This document shows, one piece after another, positions 1 to 8,084 of a stretch of 64,000 bases of DNA (position 1 is the first letter of the stretch; every line of letters starts with the position of its first letter). The translations under genes and the position numbers were made by a program. The stretch lies in assembly GCF_045920555.1 (NCBI RefSeq), contig NZ_CP174509.1, forward strand, positions 5,022,001-5,086,000, in the 5' to 3' direction. Source of the DNA: Pseudalkalibacillus sp045920555. Lineage in GTDB: Bacteria > Bacillota > Bacilli > Bacillales > Fictibacillaceae. The notes under the pieces were generated by a model. The model saw nothing but the letters and a program-made list of their open reading frames with translations. It was not told where the DNA came from and searched no databases.

Positions 1-591
1 CTGATCCATATTTACATAAGTGATACCGTACTTTTCCTCAGCCTCTGTTTTCCGAGATCGGTTATGATAGATGACATTCATATCGAAGCCTAATGCCCGC
101 TTGGCTAGTGCTTCACCAATTCGTCCCATTCCAATGATCCCTAAAGTCGCTCCATGAATATCCTGACCTGTCAATTGCATCGGCGACCAAGTTTTCCATT
201 CGCCATCCCTTAGATAAGAAGAACCCTCAACTAACCTCCGGGCCGTTGCCATCAGTAATGCAAACGTCAGGTCTGCTGTTGTTTGAGTCAAGACTCCAGG
301 TGTGTTTGTCACCGTGATCCCTTTTTCTTTCGCAGTTTGGATATCGATATTGTTATAGCCAACCGCCATGTTGCTGACTACTTTCAAGTTTTCTGCCTTT
401 TCTAACAGACTCTTATCAATCGTCTCCGTCAGCAAACAAAACAATCCATCGATATACTTGACCTTCTCTTCTAGAACACTGCGGGGAACCGGAATTTCTT
501 CTTCCGGCCACATATCGACTTCACAAGTCTCTTTTATTTTTTCTACAATCTGGTCATCTATCTTTCTCGTGATGAAAATGGTAGGTTTCAT
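1..591 (-). CDS. 2-hydroxyacid dehydrogenase (glyoxylate/hydroxypyruvate reductase type), C-terminus cut by window edge
   Basis: The frame is open from an ATG at 591 to the left edge of the window, giving the first 197 residues. It has the N-terminal catalytic lid of D-isomer-specific 2-hydroxyacid dehydrogenases followed by the Rossmann motif GIIGMGRIGEALAKRA (around residues 150-165), whose GxGxxG binds NAD(P)H. The family reduces glyoxylate, hydroxypyruvate or 2-ketogluconate to the D-hydroxyacid in the cytoplasm. The start is set by an AAAGGAGG site 8-9 bases upstream. The catalytic Arg/Glu/His region lies outside the window, so the substrate cannot be told. A cre-like site lies about 65 bases upstream, suggesting carbon catabolite control. 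Confidence 0.9.
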   Translation of the reverse strand, partial: MKPTIFITRKIDDQIVEKIKETCEVDMWPEEEIPVPRSVLEEKVKYIDGLFCLLTETIDKSLLEKAENLKVVSNMAVGYNNIDIQTAKEKGITVTNTPGVLTQTTADLTFALLMATARRLVEGSSYLRDGEWKTWSPMQLTGQDIHGATLGIIGMGRIGEALAKRALGFDMNVIYHNRSRKTEAEEKYGITYVNMDQ

Positions 592-655
592 GTGGTAGCC
601 TCCTTTGTTTTTATTGTTTTGGAGCGAAATCGGACTAAATTCAAATACTTCTACA

Positions 656-669
656 TGGAAGCGCTTTAG
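656..669. promoter_or_regulatory. candidate cre (CcpA site)
   Basis: TGGAAGCGCTTTAG contains the AAGCGCTT core of catabolite-responsive elements with a few mismatches in the outer positions. It lies upstream of the 2-hydroxyacid dehydrogenase start. Weaker than the two other cre candidates in this window. Confidence 0.4.
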
Positions 670-827
670 GAAAGTGATTTTTAAAAAGAAGAATAGCAGA
701 CCACTTTTTTATTTGCAATAGTTTTCTGTATTTTCTAAAATTATTATTCAAAAAAAAACAGAAGGATATAGACCCTCCGTTTTAGTATTTCTGTTTAAAT
801 TATGTTTTTAAAATCATTCTCCCGTTC

Positions 828-916
828 TAAAGATAATCGATTGGGATTAAAGATAATGCCATTTTAAAGTTAATTTCTAATTTTTAAAGATAGGATGCTG
901 TTTTTTTAAAGATAAT
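828..916. repeat. array of five TAAAGATAAT-like motifs, ~20-bp period
   Basis: TAAAGATAAT or one- to two-base variants begin at 828, 848, 865, 885 and 907, so the spacing is 20, 17, 20 and 22 bases. The DNA between the motifs is not conserved. The array fills most of the gap between the 3' end of the MBL-fold gene and the cre upstream of the dehydrogenase. The remainder of 592-919 holds no gene. Function unknown; compare the 21-bp arrays at 7659 and 13210. Confidence 0.55.
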
Positions 917-919
917 TCC

Positions 920-1894
920 TCAAAGCGCTCTATACCGCCATACGCCATGGTCCATTTCTTTCGTTATTTTCCCATTCGCTTCTAAATAATCCAAGTGACC
1001 GATGATTTCGGACATGACGAGTGAAAATTGGCTTTCATATTTACCTTGATACATGGTTTTTCCGAGTTCACTCGCTGTATCTACACCCCTTTTAACGTGG
1101 TTCAGCATCTTCTCGGCTTTCTTTTTTATTCCTTCAAGCCTCATTTCAATCAAATCTTTAGGGTTTTCGATCGGGGCACCGTGTCCTGAAAAAACAACCT
1201 GAACATCGAAGGATCGGCATTTCTCCAGGGATTGTTCATGTTGCAACAAAGTCGGGAGGCGATTGCCTTCCCAATCAGGCTCTATTAGAGCGTTGCTCGA
1301 AATATGCTTGATGAGAAGATCTCCGCTGAAAAGCCACTCCCGCTCTTCGTCCAAGAAAACAAGATGGTCAGGTGAATGGCCTGGAGTGTGGATCGTTTTT
1401 AATCCGCAGATAGGATCACTCTCGATCGGTGTGAGATCAGCTTGAACTTTCTTTTTATCATGGTCCCCTAATGCGGCTTTAAGCTTTTCAATCTGTTTCT
1501 CTCCAGTCTCTCCGCATCCCATCTCTCGGTATAACCGGGCAAAGAACTCGATCCTCATTCGGAAAAAGTCCTTGTCTCTTTTCAAACGTTGGATCGAATG
1601 TTCAGGTACATACACTGGAATATCGCGCTCCGAAACAATACGATCGACCAACCCGACATGATCCTCATGGTTGTGTGTAATGATGATACGATCCAAATCC
1701 TCAAGCGAAAACCCGTTGGAGCCCAGTGACTCATTGAAAAAATCCCAGCATTTTGCTGTGTTGATACCCACATCAATCAGCGACACGCTCCCCTCTTCTT
1801 CCACCAAGTAAAAGTTGAAGGAGCCTAAGCCTGAACTAGTCGGAACGATGATCGGGTACACGGTACGTCCATTATCTTGAATAACTTCTGACAT
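920..1894 (-). CDS. MBL-fold metallo-hydrolase
   Basis: A 324-residue metallo-beta-lactamase-fold protein. The di-metal motif HNHEDH (HxHxDH) lies near residues 75-80, with further ligand candidates in HTPGHSPDH (around 170) and FSGHG (around 235). The family hydrolyses thioesters, lactones or phosphoesters; a substrate cannot be assigned. The long helical C-terminal part resembles the winged-helix-like tail of the RNase Z-like/BLACT group. An upstream in-frame GTG at 1903 exists, but TAAGGAT is well placed (about 8 bases) only for the ATG at 1894. It stands alone and is preceded by the right end of a tnpB element. Confidence 0.85.
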   Translation of the reverse strand: MSEVIQDNGRTVYPIIVPTSSGLGSFNFYLVEEEGSVSLIDVGINTAKCWDFFNESLGSNGFSLEDLDRIIITHNHEDHVGLVDRIVSERDIPVYVPEHSIQRLKRDKDFFRMRIEFFARLYREMGCGETGEKQIEKLKAALGDHDKKKVQADLTPIESDPICGLKTIHTPGHSPDHLVFLDEEREWLFSGDLLIKHISSNALIEPDWEGNRLPTLLQHEQSLEKCRSFDVQVVFSGHGAPIENPKDLIEMRLEGIKKKAEKMLNHVKRGVDTASELGKTMYQGKYESQFSLVMSEIIGHLDYLEANGKITKEMDHGVWRYRAL

Positions 1895-1980
1895 TATGTA
1901 CACATCCTTAGAACTTATCTACACAATACTCTATATCAATTATGGCTTCCACTTTTAGGTTCCTGATGCCTGTTATATAT

Positions 1981-2063
1981 TGAACCTCTCGCCACTTAAC
2001 GACCTTACGGTCTGTTTGAAGTGGGAGATTCCTAAGAGCACCAGTGCAACCACCGGTTCTTAA
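1981..2063 (-). ncRNA. right end of tnpB element; probable omega-RNA 3' region
   Basis: Downstream of tnpB on the minus strand the right end folds into nested hairpins (GACCGTAAGGTC inside CACTT...AAGTG) and ends in GAGAGGTTCAA. In this family the right end is transcribed with the tnpB 3' end to give the guide RNA, and sequence beyond the element edge acts as guide. That role is inferred from the family; only the fold is visible here. Confidence 0.5.
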
Positions 2064-3182
2064 TTAGGCTATCCCCGCAGTTCCTGCGGTTAATCGTAAT
2101 GCTTCATTACGAATATTGATACTTGCGTTCATGTCTCGATCGTGATGTTCGCCGCAAGAAGGGCAATCCCATTTACGCAATCCGAGATTTTTAACATCTT
2201 TGTTTTTGTATCCGCACTTTGAACATAGTTGACTAGAGGGAAAATTTTTTGCGACAATGACCACTTGTTTGCCATACCACTTCGCTTTGTATTCAAGCAT
2301 CATACGGAATTTCGACCAACTAACCTCACTGATAGATTTGGCTAAATGGTGGTTTTTCAATAGATTCCTTACTTGTAAATCTTCTATACCGATGATGTCG
2401 TGGTTTTTGACAATACCGGTCGAGATTTTATGCAAGTCATCCATTCTTGCATTGGTAATTTTCTCATGCAGTCGTGCAACCTTTATCCGTTGCTTATGCC
2501 AGTTGGAAGAACCCTTTTTACGCCTTGAAAGCGTACGTTGTGCTTTGGCTAATTTCTTTTCAAGTTTGCGAAAATAGTTGTGATTCTTATGTATTGTTCC
2601 ATCAGACAAAATCGCAAAGTCCTTGAGGCCAACATCGATCCCTAAAGCTGAACCGGTTTTAGGTAACGCTTCAACCTCTGTTTCAACAAGGATGGATACA
2701 AAATATTTTCCGGTTGGATGACGTCGAACCGTGACATTCAGGATACGACCTTCAACCTCACGACTTTTGGCAAACCTGACTAAGCCAAGTTTAGGCAACT
2801 TGATTTTGTTGCCTACAATCGCAATATTGCCGTTCGTGTGCTTTGTTGTGTAGGATTGTACATTATTCTTTTTAGACTTAAATCGTGGTGCTTTGTTTTG
2901 TTTCTTGAAGAATCGAGTATACGAATCAGCAAGATTTTTAAGTGAGGATTGTATAGCAATGCTGTCAACTTCTTTTAACCAAACCAATTTTTTCTTAAGT
3001 TGTGTTAATTGAGAAGAACAAGCGTTATAAGTTAATCCTTTGCCTGTTTCACGGTATGTATCGTTCCATTGAGCTAAAAAATGATTAAATACAAAACGAG
3101 AACAACCAATGGTTTTAGCGATTAATGTTTCCTGTTCTTTGTTTGAATAGATCCGAAACTTATACGCTTTTTTGACGAACAC
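2064..3182 (-). CDS. tnpB: TnpB, RNA-guided RuvC-like nuclease of IS605-type element
   Basis: A 372-residue TnpB/OrfB with an intact RuvC triad by eye: D183 in GIDVGLKDFAI, E267 in GIEDLQV, and D350 in DRDMNAS. The zinc ribbon is complete (C320, C323, C340, C343). TnpB proteins are omega-RNA-guided DNA nucleases, ancestors of Cas12, that help retain the element after excision. The start is GTG at 3182 behind GAGGTGG. No tnpA adjoins it. It shares the zinc ribbon and RuvC layout with the second TnpB (27513-28631) but is only moderately similar in sequence. Confidence 0.92.
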   Translation of the reverse strand: MFVKKAYKFRIYSNKEQETLIAKTIGCSRFVFNHFLAQWNDTYRETGKGLTYNACSSQLTQLKKKLVWLKEVDSIAIQSSLKNLADSYTRFFKKQNKAPRFKSKKNNVQSYTTKHTNGNIAIVGNKIKLPKLGLVRFAKSREVEGRILNVTVRRHPTGKYFVSILVETEVEALPKTGSALGIDVGLKDFAILSDGTIHKNHNYFRKLEKKLAKAQRTLSRRKKGSSNWHKQRIKVARLHEKITNARMDDLHKISTGIVKNHDIIGIEDLQVRNLLKNHHLAKSISEVSWSKFRMMLEYKAKWYGKQVVIVAKNFPSSQLCSKCGYKNKDVKNLGLRKWDCPSCGEHHDRDMNASINIRNEALRLTAGTAGIA

Positions 3183-3261
3183 GGATGACCACCTCGTTTG
3201 AAGGGAATGTATGTTCTTATTCTAACACAACGAGGTCCACTTTGCCTAACCCCAACCGACA

Positions 3262-3325
3262 TTCATCTCCCACCTACTCATTGGGATACGCCCTTCACAT
3301 TCCTTGAGGTAGGAGTCTTCTGTCA
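3262..3325 (-). repeat. left-end hairpin of tnpB element 1
   Basis: Read on the minus strand, CTCCTACCT pairs with AGTAGGTGGGAG around a conserved loop that includes TGTGAAGGGCGTA. A TTTAC lies just outside, resembling the 5' target of IS605-type elements. From 3330 to 3535 I see no gene. Confidence 0.5.
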
Positions 3326-3534
3326 GTAAACGATAAATAGCTGTTCACATAGTCAGCTGTCTTCAAAAGCCTTTAATCCATTAATCAAATGCCGATTTCT
3401 GGTAAATGAGAATTTTCTAGGATTATGGTGAAAGTTTCAAGGAAAAGCAGCCTGAGGAGGCTGAACCGGATAAGTCGGCCAGATAAATCAAGTGAGAGGG
3501 GTGGACATATGATTTTTCATCCCTTACAATCAAA

Positions 3535-3572
3535 AACAAGGACGCCAGTGGGGCTGGCATCCTTGTTCAATA
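3535..3572 (-). terminator. rho-independent terminator of the KGG-repeat gene
   Basis: AACAAGGACGCCAG (3535-3548) pairs with CTGGCATCCTTGTT (3554-3567) over 14 positions with one mismatch and a five-base loop. On the minus strand it is followed by a short T run. It lies about 40 bases past the stop at 3612. Confidence 0.75.
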
Positions 3573-3611
3573 CGTTTTATTTTTGACGAAGCATATTAGG
3601 AGGCTTGTCTA

Positions 3612-4082
3612 TTAACGGTTATTGTTGCTGTTATTGCCTCCACTGCTTCGTTTTCCACCTTTTTCACCGATCTCCTGGTAGAACTCCTTATCCTTCTCTT
3701 GAGAAGTGGTTTCTCCACCTTTCTTACCGATTTCCTGGTAGAACTCCTTATCTTTCTCCTGAGAAGTGGTTTCTCCACCTTTTTGACCGATCTCCTGGTA
3801 GAATTCCTTATCTTTTTCCTGAGAAGTCGTTTCTCCACCTTTTTGACCGATATCTTGATAGAACTCTTTACCGTGCTCTTGAGAAGTGGTTTCTCCACCT
3901 TTTTGTCCGATGTCTTGGTAGAATTCCTTATCATGTTCTTGAGACGTTTTCTCTCCGCCTTTTTGACCGATTTCTTGATAGAATTCCTTGTCATGGTTTT
4001 GGGCTGTTTTTTCTCCGCCCTTTTGTCCTGCTTCCTCAACACTCATCTTGTTATTGTTGTTTTTGTTCTTGTCTTGTGCCAT
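3612..4082 (-). CDS. KGG-repeat general stress protein (GsiB-like)
   Basis: A 156-residue, very hydrophilic protein built of six or seven near-identical ~20-residue repeats, each carrying GQKGGE then DKEFYQEI (for example around residues 19-40). This is the stress-induced KGG repeat (hydrophilin/LEA-like) of Bacillus GsiB, linked to glucose starvation, heat and desiccation. The tail is Asn/Ser/Gly-rich. The start has AAAGGAGG 9 bases upstream. A SigB-like promoter lies 35-60 bases upstream and a strong terminator follows. The repeats create long artificial open frames on both strands. Confidence 0.88.
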   Translation of the reverse strand: MAQDKNKNNNNKMSVEEAGQKGGEKTAQNHDKEFYQEIGQKGGEKTSQEHDKEFYQDIGQKGGETTSQEHGKEFYQDIGQKGGETTSQEKDKEFYQEIGQKGGETTSQEKDKEFYQEIGKKGGETTSQEKDKEFYQEIGEKGGKRSSGGNNSNNNR

Positions 4083-4116
4083 TATTAATTCCTCCTTTGT
4101 TGAAGTTATATGAACA

Positions 4117-4141
4117 TTTCCACGTCTACAAAATTCTAAAC
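4117..4141 (-). promoter_or_regulatory. candidate SigB promoter for the KGG-repeat gene
   Basis: On the minus strand GTTTAG (4141-4136) is followed after 13 bases by TGGAAA (4122-4117). This approximates the SigB pattern GTTTaa-N12-14-GGGtAt, with deviations in the -10. The position, 35 bases before the start of a GsiB-type gene, supports it. Confidence 0.4.
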
Positions 4142-4204
4142 GTTTTTGTTCGATAATTCTTCCCTTTAATTTTTTTGTTATTTTTGTAATCTTTCTTTTA
4201 CCTT

Positions 4205-4567
4205 TCAGCTTGCCTGTTTAATCCATAGCCATGCTTGATCCTGCTCGTCTTTCTTAAAATGTTTTGCCGTTACACCTGGAAGATAATCTCCCATTTTCGT
4301 AAATGTTTCAATCGATTTTTTGCCACTGACAATCGCAAATTTATTAAATTGATCCCAGCGCTTTGTGTCAAATTTCATCCCTTTGACGAGACCTTTGAAA
4401 GTTGCGCTGTCCAAATCATGAAAAATCGCAAGCATATTGAAGGATTCATTTTCCCCGAAATTCGCCTGTACATATTGGTTGAGCTTGTCGGTATCTTCTT
4501 CCTTTGCATCGCCTTCGATTTCCAATGCAACCGTAGATTCATCACGGCTGGGAATGATCTTTAACAT
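4205..4567 (-). CDS. STAS/SEC14 (SpoIIAA-like, DUF3478) domain protein
   Basis: A 120-residue single-domain protein beginning MLKIIPSRDEST. The pattern of alternating strands and helices and the central MLAIFHDLDSATF match the SpoIIAA-like/STAS family of small soluble proteins often induced by stress. No catalytic motif is evident. An upstream ATG at 4606 exists but GGAGG sits 9 bases before the ATG at 4567. It lies between a stress gene and a small membrane protein, all read leftwards, which suggests a general stress neighbourhood. Function unknown. Confidence 0.75.
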   Translation of the reverse strand: MLKIIPSRDESTVALEIEGDAKEEDTDKLNQYVQANFGENESFNMLAIFHDLDSATFKGLVKGMKFDTKRWDQFNKFAIVSGKKSIETFTKMGDYLPGVTAKHFKKDEQDQAWLWIKQAS

Positions 4568-4615
4568 AGGAAGCTTCCTCCTTTCATGCTTTAAAAACAG
4601 CGTCATATCAAGGGT

Positions 4616-4999
4616 TTAGTGGGTGTGCGAAGCTTTAAAATGTTTATTCAGACCAAGCTCTTTCCTTAAAATATAGAAATGGAAGAAATGTTCGCCTGTT
4701 GCAATGACGGCTGCTGTGATTGCTGCTGCACCTGCCATCGTCCCTGCTTGTAAACCTGTAATCATGATCCCGACAAGCCAGACAACGATGAACGTAAGCA
4801 CTAGATCAGCCACCGTCGCTTTCATGTTTGTCCATTTCGGCAGGGCGTAGAGATCTCCAAGGATATAGGAAATTGCACCGAGGATGGCTGTGAAAATCAC
4901 CACGTTAATGATAGAAATCCCGTATCCTAAACCGAGGATCAGATACAAAATCGGTAGTGTCATCGCCCCTTTGATCGCCAGAGCTTTTACATGGTCCAT
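4616..4999 (-). CDS. DUF2512 family small membrane protein
   Basis: A 127-residue membrane protein with about four hydrophobic segments (roughly residues 8-28, 32-50, 63-82 and 87-105) and a charged, His-containing tail. The pattern and the sequence around ISYILGDLYALP match Bacillus YndM-like DUF2512 proteins. The function is unknown; several homologues belong to stress or sporulation regulons. The chosen ATG follows GGGAGG; a TTG extends the frame 11 codons upstream but has no good site. Confidence 0.75.
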   Translation of the reverse strand: MDHVKALAIKGAMTLPILYLILGLGYGISIINVVIFTAILGAISYILGDLYALPKWTNMKATVADLVLTFIVVWLVGIMITGLQAGTMAGAAAITAAVIATGEHFFHFYILRKELGLNKHFKASHTH

Positions 5000-5092
5000 G
5001 ATTTCAGCCCTCCCTTCAAAGTAGTTTGACAACCCTTTAGAATAAGGATTTGTACAAAATATTCCCAGGTTGGAGGGCCTTGAAACATTCTA

Positions 5093-6472
5093 TCAGGATA
5101 GTTTTTTCAGCGGTTTTGTGGCAGGCCCTTCCAACACTTTTCCGTCTGGATCGAACCGTGAGCCGTGGCAAGGACAGTCCCAGGAACGTTCGCCATTATT
5201 CCAGTTCAGTTCGCATCCCATATGGGTACAGGTCGTATCAACGAGGCTGGCTTTACCCGCAGAATCCTTAAAGCCGCCAGCTCTCTTTCCGTCAAAATTT
5301 ACTACAGCACCTTCATCTGATTGCAGATCCTCCATCTTTTTATCCCGACGGTCCAATTTTCCTTTGACGAATTCTTTTGCGACATCTGCGTTTTTGATGG
5401 TGAAATTTTTTGCATCTGACTTTGCATTGAAACGGGAAGGCTTAAAGAGCTCGGCGTAACGGTTTTCCTTTCCGCTGATCAAATTACTGATCAACTTCGC
5501 TGCAATCGTCCCATGGGTCATCCCTCATTTCGCAAAGCCGGTGGCAACATGGATATTAGGATGTTTCTCCGTAATCGGGCCGATATAAGGAACCATATCC
5601 AATGTCGTCATATCCTGGGCAGACCATCTTCGCGGAATTTCATTGACCCCAAAATGCTCATCCGCAAAGGCTCGTAAGTTATCGTAATGGCTCAACGTGT
5701 TTTCACTTTGACCGCTTGTATGGCCATCGCCTCCGACAAGGAGCACCGTCTCCCCGGATTCATCCACCGCATGCCGTAAAGAACGTTTTGGTGACTCTGT
5801 ATTCAAATACATCCCGTCCGGAACGGGCACATCCGTTTTCACAGCGATCGAGTAGGAACGTTCGACGTGAAGGCGGGCAAAATACAAGCCTTACAAATCT
5901 TTAAAAGGAAAATGGGAAGTAATCACAACCTGATCAGAAGTGACGGAATGCCCCTGATCCGTGGTCACTCCCGGTTGATCGCCTTTCTCGATATCCACCG
6001 CTCTCGTCTGCTCAAAAATACGGAGACAAGTTGATCAACACGATTGGAGAAGAGAAATCAAAGCTCTACTATGAAGCCAATCAGGAAGCATTAAAAACAA
6101 TTGATGCGATCCGAAATAAGCATCAGATCGATTGTAATTTTACCTATCAGGACGCATTTGTCTATGGGGAATCTTCCGAGTCCAAGAACATTCTTCCTCT
6201 TCAGCTCTTCCACTAGGGCGGCGAGGTATTTGACCGGATGGAACTGGGCTTGCTCATTCATTTTAATAGCGGAGGCCACCTGAAATGGAAGCTGGATTTC
6301 TTTGCCCAAGGCTCCATTGATACCAAGTTTTGCATAAGACTCCGCTTCTTTCTCGATCTATGCCTGATCCGATGACCGTTACTTCCGTCTTCAGATCTTC
6401 TGTAAGCGGCGGGAAGGCTTCCAGTTGAAAATCCCTCCATAAGGATCGCGATTCGTTCGGAATTTGCTTCAA
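5093..6472 (-). pseudogene. FAD-dependent oxidoreductase with C-terminal Rieske domain (YhfW-like), scrambled
   Basis: Pieces of one ~500-residue gene are present. The N-terminus (6472 down to about 6360) ends at an FAD motif, VTVIGSGI. It then jumps to IEKEAESYAKLGINGAL... (6357-6190), which lacks a stretch of the FAD domain. Part of the missing piece (GEEKSKLYYEANQEA, DAFVY) lies at about 6020-6190 on the opposite strand. The normal strand resumes at RIFEQTRAVDIEKGD, with a TAA at 5888 and a TGA at 5525 (in FAK*GMTHGT, where Trp is expected). The Rieske cluster CTHMGC...CPCHG near the C-terminus is intact. The family couples a DAO-fold flavin domain to a 2Fe-2S centre. Clearly non-functional. 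Confidence 0.85.
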
Positions 6473-6473
6473 A

Positions 6474-7612
6474 CTAACCACTCCACGCTTTGACTTTAGT
6501 TAAAATCCCCTCTTTCCCCAGCACATTCTCGATACCTAACCGCCCTTCTTTTATGACCGATTCTCTCCATTCTTGCTCCGGTGGATAGAACATATTGTGG
6601 ATTTCCTCCATGACCCATTCTCTATCTTCTTGTTTCTCGGCACCCTCCCAATACAATTGGTTCTCTAAAACAATGGTCGTCAATTCACGAAGCTCCGCTT
6701 TCTTGCTTGTTCCAAAGGTGCCGAATTCAAATAAAGCAGAAAAGAGATATCTGTCCGGGAATTCCTTCTCTTTCAATTGATTGAAATAGTTGGTCGCATC
6801 CCCTTTCACCTCTTCCGGAGAGGATTTTTGGATGTTTTTCAGATTATAAAAGGACTTCAATTCTTCTTCACTGCGGGAATCAATCGTGGAATTCAGCATC
6901 GTCAGTTCATTTGTCGGTCCGAGCGCCGTGTGCCAATCCATATGGATTATCCCCTTATAGGCAGCTAACAGGTTCTTCTGTACCTTTTTAAGAAAAGTCG
7001 TTGACGGTTCCTCAGTCCTTCCTCCATAATAGTCACCCTTCTCATACTCGAACTGTCCCATGCTTTTCGCATTTTTGATCCCAGCGTATCCTTCCTTTGC
7101 CAACCCTTTTGTGAGCTGCGCATACAAATCTTTCTTTTCTTTCTTTATATCTTTGACTTTTCCGTTCGGAAGAAAAAGGTCGTTTTTTTTGCATACTTTT
7201 CGTTCACATCAGTAGGAACGGAAGAGTAAAAGAAATTCCGGTTCAGATCAACGTTATTTTCGGTGACCCGTCGTAAATTCCTCATACCCCATGGATTCAA
7301 AGCGTGTATGAGGCAAATACCGGTCGTTTCAGGATCTATCTGATCAAGATACTCTTCAACAAATAGGTGAATCATCGCTGCTCCAGCATATCCTTCAATT
7401 CCATGCAGACCTGACGAAAGAAAGACGACCTGATCATTGGACGTCCGTGCTTCAGAGTAAATCATATCGATTGTATTGTCCTTTTCCTTGCCGATCGCCT
7501 CTGTAGACAACTCCGCTTCCGGCCATTTCATTCTGATTTTATCTAAATGCTGCCTGAATACATTTCGAGACTCTTCATATGTTCTCTTGAAATAAACTAC
7601 TGTCTCCCTCAT
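6474..7612 (-). pseudogene. DUF2817 (M14-like zinc peptidase fold) protein, split by one frameshift
   Basis: Two frames join into one ~378-residue DUF2817 protein. The upstream part (7612-7185) holds FLSSGLHGIEGYAGA and NPWGMRNLRRVTENNVDLNRNF, the metal-binding and substrate motifs of M14-type carboxypeptidase-like proteins. The downstream part holds HMDWHTALGP and the C-terminal Glu region. The join falls in a run of eight A (7183-7190 region, minus strand); nine A would restore KYAKKNDLFLPNGKVKDIKKEKKD (in pieces). It is therefore a single-base loss, a slippage-prone tract, or a sequencing error. The start at 7612 is favoured by GGAG 8 bases upstream. The downstream Rieske pseudogene overlaps its end. 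Confidence 0.8.
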
Positions 7613-7658
7613 TTCCTCCACTCCATTCTCATCCTGATTCATCCTTAAAGCTGCAAAT

Positions 7659-7750
7659 GTCAAAATAAAATTGAGGATTGTCAAAATTAATTAAGATTTT
7701 GTCAAAATACACTTCTACTTTGTCATAATTGCCATCAGTTTCATCAAAAT
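7659..7750. repeat. 21-bp-period array of GTCAAAAT motifs (five units)
   Basis: GTCAAAAT or variants start at 7659, 7680, 7701, 7722 and 7743, an exact 21-base period. The best unit is the 13-bp palindrome ATTTTG-T-CAAAAT. The 13 bases between cores vary. The array begins inside the 5' flank of the DUF2817 gene and runs to near the 3' end of the next small gene. A second array is at 13210 and a single palindrome copy is at 63913. Confidence 0.7.
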
Positions 7751-7781
7751 ATTACTTACGAAATTTCTCGAACTTACCTCG

Positions 7782-7925
7782 TTACTCGAAGTCATCCGGG
7801 TTCTTTTCGCTGTCTTTATTTTTCTTTTCTCCTTCCACCTCTCGTTGAGGCTCGATATCACAGTCATTGTCCTTCTCCTTCTGTCTTTGCTCTTTCGAAT
7901 CTTTATTCTTTCTGTCATTTACCAT
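7782..7925 (-). CDS. small highly charged hypothetical protein (47 aa)
   Basis: ATG at 7925 behind GAGGTG opens a 47-residue frame, very rich in Lys, Glu, Asp and Asn (starts MVNDRKNKDSKEQ, ends KNPDDFE). No domain is recognisable; it is predicted to be disordered. Small charged proteins of this kind are common in Bacillaceae. The ribosome binding site and clean stop support it, but length makes coding status uncertain. Confidence 0.5.
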   Translation of the reverse strand: MVNDRKNKDSKEQRQKEKDNDCDIEPQREVEGEKKNKDSEKNPDDFE

Positions 7926-8084
7926 GTTCATCACCTCTTCTGTTTGGAGTATGGTTATACTAATTCCTAGGTTTGAAGCCCATTAAACTTGATTTTTAAG
8001 CTCTGTCATTTCTTATTGTTGATTTTGGGAAACTCACTCCCTTTCCGGCGATCCGCAAGCCTCATCACTTGCACAGGATGTCAA

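Larger units (their letters stand above)
1981..3330 (-). mobile_element. IS200/IS605-superfamily solo tnpB element (IS1341-like)
   Basis: The element carries only tnpB; no Y1 transposase tnpA is present. The left end (about 3262-3325, read on the minus strand) is an imperfect hairpin whose sequence (TGTGAAGGGCGTA then CCCAA) is shared with the left end of the second element at 27.4 kb. The right end (1981-2063) is a hairpin with arms CCACTT/AAGTGG and a GACCGTAAGGTC inner stem. Boundaries are approximate. Such elements depend on TnpA supplied in trans. Confidence 0.75.

Noticed and set aside
3596..4156. Long open frames on both strands overlapping the KGG-repeat gene
   Set aside because: They are by-products of the near-identical 60-base repeats; only the 3612-4082 frame has the KGG family sequence and a ribosome binding site.
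7715..7918. 67-codon minus-strand Lys/Arg-rich frame
   Set aside because: The overlapping 47-codon frame at 7782-7925 has the ribosome binding site and a more plausible composition.
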